A DNA stretch of 64,000 nt from Candidatus Thiovulum imperiosus (GTDB taxonomy: Bacteria; Campylobacterota; Campylobacteria; Campylobacterales; Thiovulaceae): NCBI GenBank assembly GCA_024281175.1, contig JAMJTW010000008.1, positions 94,516 to 158,515 on the forward strand. Reading direction: 5' to 3'. Made by a program: the position numbers and the translations under genes. The notes under the pieces are model-generated. The model was not told where the DNA came from. It ran no database searches and saw only the letters and a program-made list of their open reading frames with translations. Of the stretch, positions 59,435 through 64,000 are shown piece after piece. How positions within the stretch are numbered: position 1 is the first letter of the stretch; every line of letters starts with the position of its first letter.

Positions 59435-60271
59435 CTACCAATACTTTTTATCTTCTCGAAGTTTTGGATTTCGACTTAAAATTAGAAGACCAACTAAAGA
59501 GATAAGAACCATTCCACCTGAAAGAAGTTGTCCCATTGTTAGCCAATTCATAGCAATATATCCAAGTTGAATATCTGGTTCTCTCCAAAATTCAGCGACA
59601 AATCTTGCAACTCCATATCCAGCACCATAAAGCATTGCAAGTTCACCCATAAATCGTGTTTTGGTTCTATACCAATACAAAATAGCAAAGAGAAGAATTC
59701 CCTCTAAAAATGCTTCATAAAGTTGAGAAGGGTGTCGAAGTTCATCATAAACATAAATTCCCCAAACCTCATCAGTACCTCTACCAACAAGTTCTTGATT
59801 TAAGAAATTTCCAATTCTTCCAAAAACATATCCAAGAGGAACAGAAATAGCAACTAAATCTAAAAGAAACCAGAGAGATATCTTATGTTTTATAGAGAAA
59901 AGCAGTGAAGCAAGTAGGAAACCAATTAAAGCTCCATGATAACTCATTCCTCGAATTCCAACAAACTCTCCATTTGAGAATGGATTGAAAATTTGCCAAG
60001 GTGCTGATAAGTAATACTCTAAATGGTCGCTATAAAAGAGAACATATCCCAATCTAGCTCCAAGAATTACACCAATTTCTACCCAAATGAAGTAGTTGTC
60101 GAGTTGGACATCTGAAATTGGTAGCTTATCTCTTTTTACAATCCATTTTGCCATAAAAAGAGCAACAATTAGAGCCAAGATATACATAATTCCGTACCAG
60201 TGAACTTTAAGTCCAAAAAGGGAAAATGCTACGGGGTCGAAATTACTATAAATATTTTGCCAAAATTCCAT
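59435..60271 (-). CDS. lgt: Prolipoprotein diacylglyceryl transferase
   Basis: [67 protein letters not shown]. Confidence 0.96.
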   Translation of the reverse strand: MEFWQNIYSNFDPVAFSLFGLKVHWYGIMYILALIVALFMAKWIVKRDKLPISDVQLDNYFIWVEIGVILGARLGYVLFYSDHLEYYLSAPWQIFNPFSNGEFVGIRGMSYHGALIGFLLASLLFSIKHKISLWFLLDLVAISVPLGYVFGRIGNFLNQELVGRGTDEVWGIYVYDELRHPSQLYEAFLEGILLFAILYWYRTKTRFMGELAMLYGAGYGVARFVAEFWREPDIQLGYIAMNWLTMGQLLSGGMVLISLVGLLILSRNPKLREDKKYW

Positions 60272-60274
60272 TTT

Positions 60275-61330
60275 CTACTCAATCATATCATCATTATCAG
60301 AGAGCTGTATCTTACCTGTATCAACAAGTCTCATAACTGTATCAACAATTTTTCTCTGTGCTGACTCAACATCTTTTACTTTAACAGCACCGATAAATGC
60401 CATCTCTTCCTCAAATGCTAGTTTCTGTCTAGTAGACATATTTGCAAGAATTTTCTCTTTCAACTCTTCATTTGCACCTTTCATTGAGAGCATTAAATCT
60501 TCTTGGTCAATTTCACCCAACACCTCACGAATTGCAAAGTTATCAAGAGTGATAATATCTTCAAATGTAAACATCATATCTCTAATAACATTTGCTAAAT
60601 CTTCATCTTTCTGTTCAATATGAGTAAGAGTAGGTTTCGATTTTGTTCCAAGTTGGTTGAAGATATCAGCAACAGCTCTAGGTCCACCAACCTCAACTTT
60701 ATAAGATGCGAGAGACTCAAGTTTAGTTTCAAGAACAGTTGAAACTCTTTTGATAATATTTGGTGATATGTCACCTAAGTTTGCCATTCTCATTGAAACT
60801 TCTGACATCAGGTCTTCTGGAAAGAGTTGAATTGTATCAGCTGCGGACATCGGGTCCATGTGAGCTAAAATTAGTGCAATTGTTTGAGGATGCTCATTTT
60901 GAATAAAGTCTGAAAGTTGTTGAGGCTTAATTTTAGAGATGTATCCAAAGTTCTGGTTTCCAGTCATCGTTTTAGCTAATTTATCTATTATCATCTTAGC
61001 TTCATCTGGACCAAGAGTTTTATGAAGAAGTTCTCTAGCGTAATCTAATCCACCATTATTTATATATTGGTTGGACTGGAAAATTGTTAGAAACTCTTGC
61101 AATACTGCTGTTGCTAATCCTTTCTCCACAGACTTTGACTCAGCAATATATCGTGAAATCTCCGCCATAGACTCAACTTTCATGTTTCCAAAAACATTTG
61201 TTGTTAGATTTTCATCTAGTTGCAGTAGCATAATTGCAACTTTTTCAGACATTGACATATTGTTTAATTTTTCTGTAAAAATATCAATACTACCGTGCTG
61301 TATTTCTTCTTGTTCCATTTTCCAGTCCAA
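60275..61330 (-). CDS. fliG: Flagellar motor switch protein FliG
   Basis: HPQTIALILAHMDP, MANLGDISPNIIKRV, GGPRAVADIFNQL, FTFEDIITLDNFAIREVLGEIDQEDLMLSMKGANEELKEKILANMS. Confidence 0.96.
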   Translation of the reverse strand: MDWKMEQEEIQHGSIDIFTEKLNNMSMSEKVAIMLLQLDENLTTNVFGNMKVESMAEISRYIAESKSVEKGLATAVLQEFLTIFQSNQYINNGGLDYARELLHKTLGPDEAKMIIDKLAKTMTGNQNFGYISKIKPQQLSDFIQNEHPQTIALILAHMDPMSAADTIQLFPEDLMSEVSMRMANLGDISPNIIKRVSTVLETKLESLASYKVEVGGPRAVADIFNQLGTKSKPTLTHIEQKDEDLANVIRDMMFTFEDIITLDNFAIREVLGEIDQEDLMLSMKGANEELKEKILANMSTRQKLAFEEEMAFIGAVKVKDVESAQRKIVDTVMRLVDTGKIQLSDNDDMIE

Positions 61331-61415
61331 TATATAATTTTAAAAAATTCTAACATTTTTTAAAAAGTTCTGAAATTGGATTTCTGAAATTTTATTCACT
61401 GGTATAATTTATACT

Positions 61416-62444
61416 ATGAAAATAGGAAATTTTGAAATTGGTGGAGAGAAGACATTTATAATTGCTGAACTCTCTGCAAACCATAATGGAAGTTTAGAAA
61501 ATGCGATAAAGACAATTCGTCTTGCTAAAGAGAGTGGTGCTGATGCGATAAAGTTACAAACTTATCGTGCCGACACAATTACTCTAAATTCAGATAAAGA
61601 GGATTTCCGAATTAGTGGAGGAACTATTTGGGACGGTCAAAATCTTTATGGACTTTATGAAGAGGCTTATACACCTTGGGAGTGGCATGAAGAACTTTTT
61701 AAAGTAGCAAAAGAAGAAGGACTTATTATCTTCTCATCTCCTTTTGACAAAAGTGCCGTAGATTTTTTAGAGACTTTAGATGTTCCAGCTTACAAAATAG
61801 CCTCTTTTGAAATTACAGATGTAAATCTCATTGAGTATGTGGCGGAAAAGGGGAAGCCTGTAATTATCTCAACTGGAATTGCATCTCTTTCAGATATAGA
61901 GTTAGCAGTTGAAACAGTTCGGAAAGCTGGAAATGAGAATATAGTTCTTTTAAAATGTACAAGTGCATATCCTGCTCCATTGGAAGAGGTAAATTTAAAA
62001 ACTATTCCAAATTTAAAAGATACTTTTGGGGTAAAAGTTGGATTGTCTGACCACACTCTTGGAACAGCAGTACCTGTTGGAGCAGTAGCTTTAGGTGCAA
62101 AAGTGATAGAAAAACATTTTATAGCTGATAGAACTATTGGTGGTCCAGATAGTTCATTTTCTCTTGAACCTCATCAATTTAAAGAGATGGTGGACTCTGT
62201 TCGAGAAATTGAAAAGGCTCTTGGAAAAGTTAGTTACAACTTATCTCCTAAAATTGAGAAGAGTCGTCAATTTGCTCGAAGTCTCTATGTTGCACAAGAT
62301 ATCAAAGAGGGTGAAAAGTTTACAGAAGATAATATTAGAAGTGTTCGACCTGGATATGGACTTCACCCAAAATATTTAAAAGAGATATTAAAGCAAAAAG
62401 CTTCTAAAAACTACTCTTTTGGAGATAGATTTTCTCTGTTCTAA
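61416..62444 (+). CDS. pseI: Pseudaminic acid synthase / NeuB-family
   Basis: FIIAELSANHNGSLENAIKTIRLAKESGADAIKLQTYRADTITLNSD; C-terminal SAF-like ARSLYVAQDIKEGEKFTEDNIRSVRPGYGLHPKYL. Confidence 0.92.
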   Translation: MKIGNFEIGGEKTFIIAELSANHNGSLENAIKTIRLAKESGADAIKLQTYRADTITLNSDKEDFRISGGTIWDGQNLYGLYEEAYTPWEWHEELFKVAKEEGLIIFSSPFDKSAVDFLETLDVPAYKIASFEITDVNLIEYVAEKGKPVIISTGIASLSDIELAVETVRKAGNENIVLLKCTSAYPAPLEEVNLKTIPNLKDTFGVKVGLSDHTLGTAVPVGAVALGAKVIEKHFIADRTIGGPDSSFSLEPHQFKEMVDSVREIEKALGKVSYNLSPKIEKSRQFARSLYVAQDIKEGEKFTEDNIRSVRPGYGLHPKYLKEILKQKASKNYSFGDRFSLF

Positions 62445-62446
62445 AT

Positions 62447-63442
62447 TTGGAAATTTATAGAGTTGGTGGTTCAGTTCGAGATGAACTTTTAGGAGAACCT
62501 ATCGAAGATACCGATTTTGTAGTTGTCGGTTCTTCTGAAAAAGAGATGTTGAAAAATGGTTTCAAGAAAGTTACAGCCTCTTTTCCAGTATTTCTAAAAG
62601 ATGGTAGTGAGTATGCTCTTGCAAGAAGAGAAAAGAAAATTGGAATAGGATATTCTGGATTTAGTTGTGAAACTGAAAGTGTAACTTTAGAAGAAGATTT
62701 AAGTCGAAGAGATTTCACAATAAATGCAATTGCAATTTCTAAAAGTGGAGACCTCATCGACCCTTATGGTGGAGTTGAAGATTTGAAAAATGGTATTTTG
62801 CGTCACATATCTTCAGCTTTTAAAGAGGACCCTCTTCGAGTTGTAAGACTTGCAAGATTTCAGAGTCGATTTCCCTCTTTCAAAATAGCAAGAGAGACAA
62901 AAGAGATTGTTTTAGAAATTTTAAATAGTGGAGAGTTGAAAACTCTATCAAAAGAGCGACTCTATCTTGAAATTGAGAAGAGCCATAAAAAAGGTTCTCT
63001 ATATCTATTTTTTAAAACTCTAAAAGAGTTAAAAGTTCTATCAGAAATTTTTCCAAATTTAAAATCTTGTGAAAACTTACAACTACTTTCAAAAACAGAT
63101 TTGAAATTCCACCTTACAATTTTGTCTTTACCAGAACTTCCAATTCCAAAAAAGTATTTAAAATTTAAAAAGAGATTTCAAAATACAGAAATGCTTTTTA
63201 AAAATCTTTCACCAGAAAATTTGGTTTCCATTTTTGATATTTTAAAAGATGATGTTGATGAGGTTCTGAAACTTTGGGAACTTCTATATTGGAAATTAGA
63301 TAGGGATAAAATTCAAAAAGCGTTTCAAATCTGGAAAAGAGTTCCAAAAGAGATGAACTTCTCAAATTTGAAAAATATAAAGGAGACTCTCTTCAAAGAG
63401 AGAGTTTTGAGAATAGAGAAATTATCTTCCAGAGATATTTAG
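62447..63442 (+). CDS. CCA tRNA nucleotidyltransferase / poly(A) polymerase family
   Basis: IYRVGGSVRDELLGEPIEDTDFVVVGS, LSRRDFTINAIAISKSGDLIDPYGGVEDLKNGILRHIS, DPLRVVRLARFQSRF; TTG start. Confidence 0.93.
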   Translation: MEIYRVGGSVRDELLGEPIEDTDFVVVGSSEKEMLKNGFKKVTASFPVFLKDGSEYALARREKKIGIGYSGFSCETESVTLEEDLSRRDFTINAIAISKSGDLIDPYGGVEDLKNGILRHISSAFKEDPLRVVRLARFQSRFPSFKIARETKEIVLEILNSGELKTLSKERLYLEIEKSHKKGSLYLFFKTLKELKVLSEIFPNLKSCENLQLLSKTDLKFHLTILSLPELPIPKKYLKFKKRFQNTEMLFKNLSPENLVSIFDILKDDVDEVLKLWELLYWKLDRDKIQKAFQIWKRVPKEMNFSNLKNIKETLFKERVLRIEKLSSRDI

Positions 63443-64000
63443 TTTCCAGCTTCTAAGTTTTCCAGTGAACTCTTTTTGGTTGTCATAAATTTGGATTTTC
63501 CAAACTCCTTTTGAACTCTCATCTAAAAAGCGAAGAGAATTTAAACTCCAGTTACTATACTCACCATAAAGTACCAAATCTCCATAAGCTAAAGTGGACT
63601 CTGTTCCACTTGGAGAAGTTACAACTATTTCCAAATCTTCAACAGAACCGTGGTCAATATCAACGATGATTTCGGTATGTTCTATGGTGATATCATTAGA
63701 GATAGTGATATAACTATTTGTAGTTGTAAAATCATTGATATCTAAAAATGGGCTGTTTTGAGCAGAGATAACTTTTTCAGTCGATAAGTTTTCAAAAGTT
63801 TCAGCCATTTTAATAGCCTCTTCTAAATCTATTAGACCAAAACCGTAATATTGTGAGTACCAAACTCCAGCACCATTTTTACTCCAAAGATATTTTTCCT
63901 CTTCCAAATTTTTCTGTTCAGAACTTTTTATCAAGATATATTTCACATCTCTGTAAGTAAGATTTGGATTTGCATCTAATATTAGAGCCACAATTCCACT
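63422..64000 (-). CDS. Subtilase (S8) C-terminal part with proprotein-convertase P-domain; partial, continues past 64000
   Basis: Reads in as SGIVALILDANPNLTYRDVKYIL (region after the catalytic Ser), then IVVDIDHGSVEDLEIVVTSPSGTESTL...KGVWKIQIYDNQKEFTGKLRSWKLNISGR. Confidence 0.88.
   Translation of the reverse strand, partial: SGIVALILDANPNLTYRDVKYILIKSSEQKNLEEEKYLWSKNGAGVWYSQYYGFGLIDLEEAIKMAETFENLSTEKVISAQNSPFLDINDFTTTNSYITISNDITIEHTEIIVDIDHGSVEDLEIVVTSPSGTESTLAYGDLVLYGEYSNWSLNSLRFLDESSKGVWKIQIYDNQKEFTGKLRSWKLNISGR

Overview
This 64 kb low-GC window reads as chromosomal sequence from a Campylobacterota (epsilonproteobacterial) lineage. That placement is inferred from gene content: ATP-citrate lyase aclA/aclB (reductive TCA), FliY/FliG, NifS-type desulfurase, DapD, PseI and many TTG starts. 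Most of the window is housekeeping. Notable exceptions are: (i) a long partial minus-strand CDS at 1-2106, missing from the ORF track, that encodes a coiled-coil plus YadA-head-like surface fibre; (ii) an accessory island at about 10.85-16.75 kb with a C5-MTase C-terminal remnant, an SF1 helicase C-terminal remnant, three toxin-antitoxin-like pairs (two behind a duplicated 55-bp leader) and a TnpB-like nuclease lacking the usual RuvC-II Glu; (iii) a dispersed MITE-like palindromic repeat with terminal inverted repeats and candidate target-site duplications; (iv) a strongly over-represented 8-mer, ACCTCATC/GATGAGGT, with about 37 copies counted by eye, in several reading frames and both orientations, resembling an uptake- or recombination-type DNA signal; (v) a striking scarcity of GATC, with about 5 sites seen. 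Counts were made by hand and need computational confirmation.
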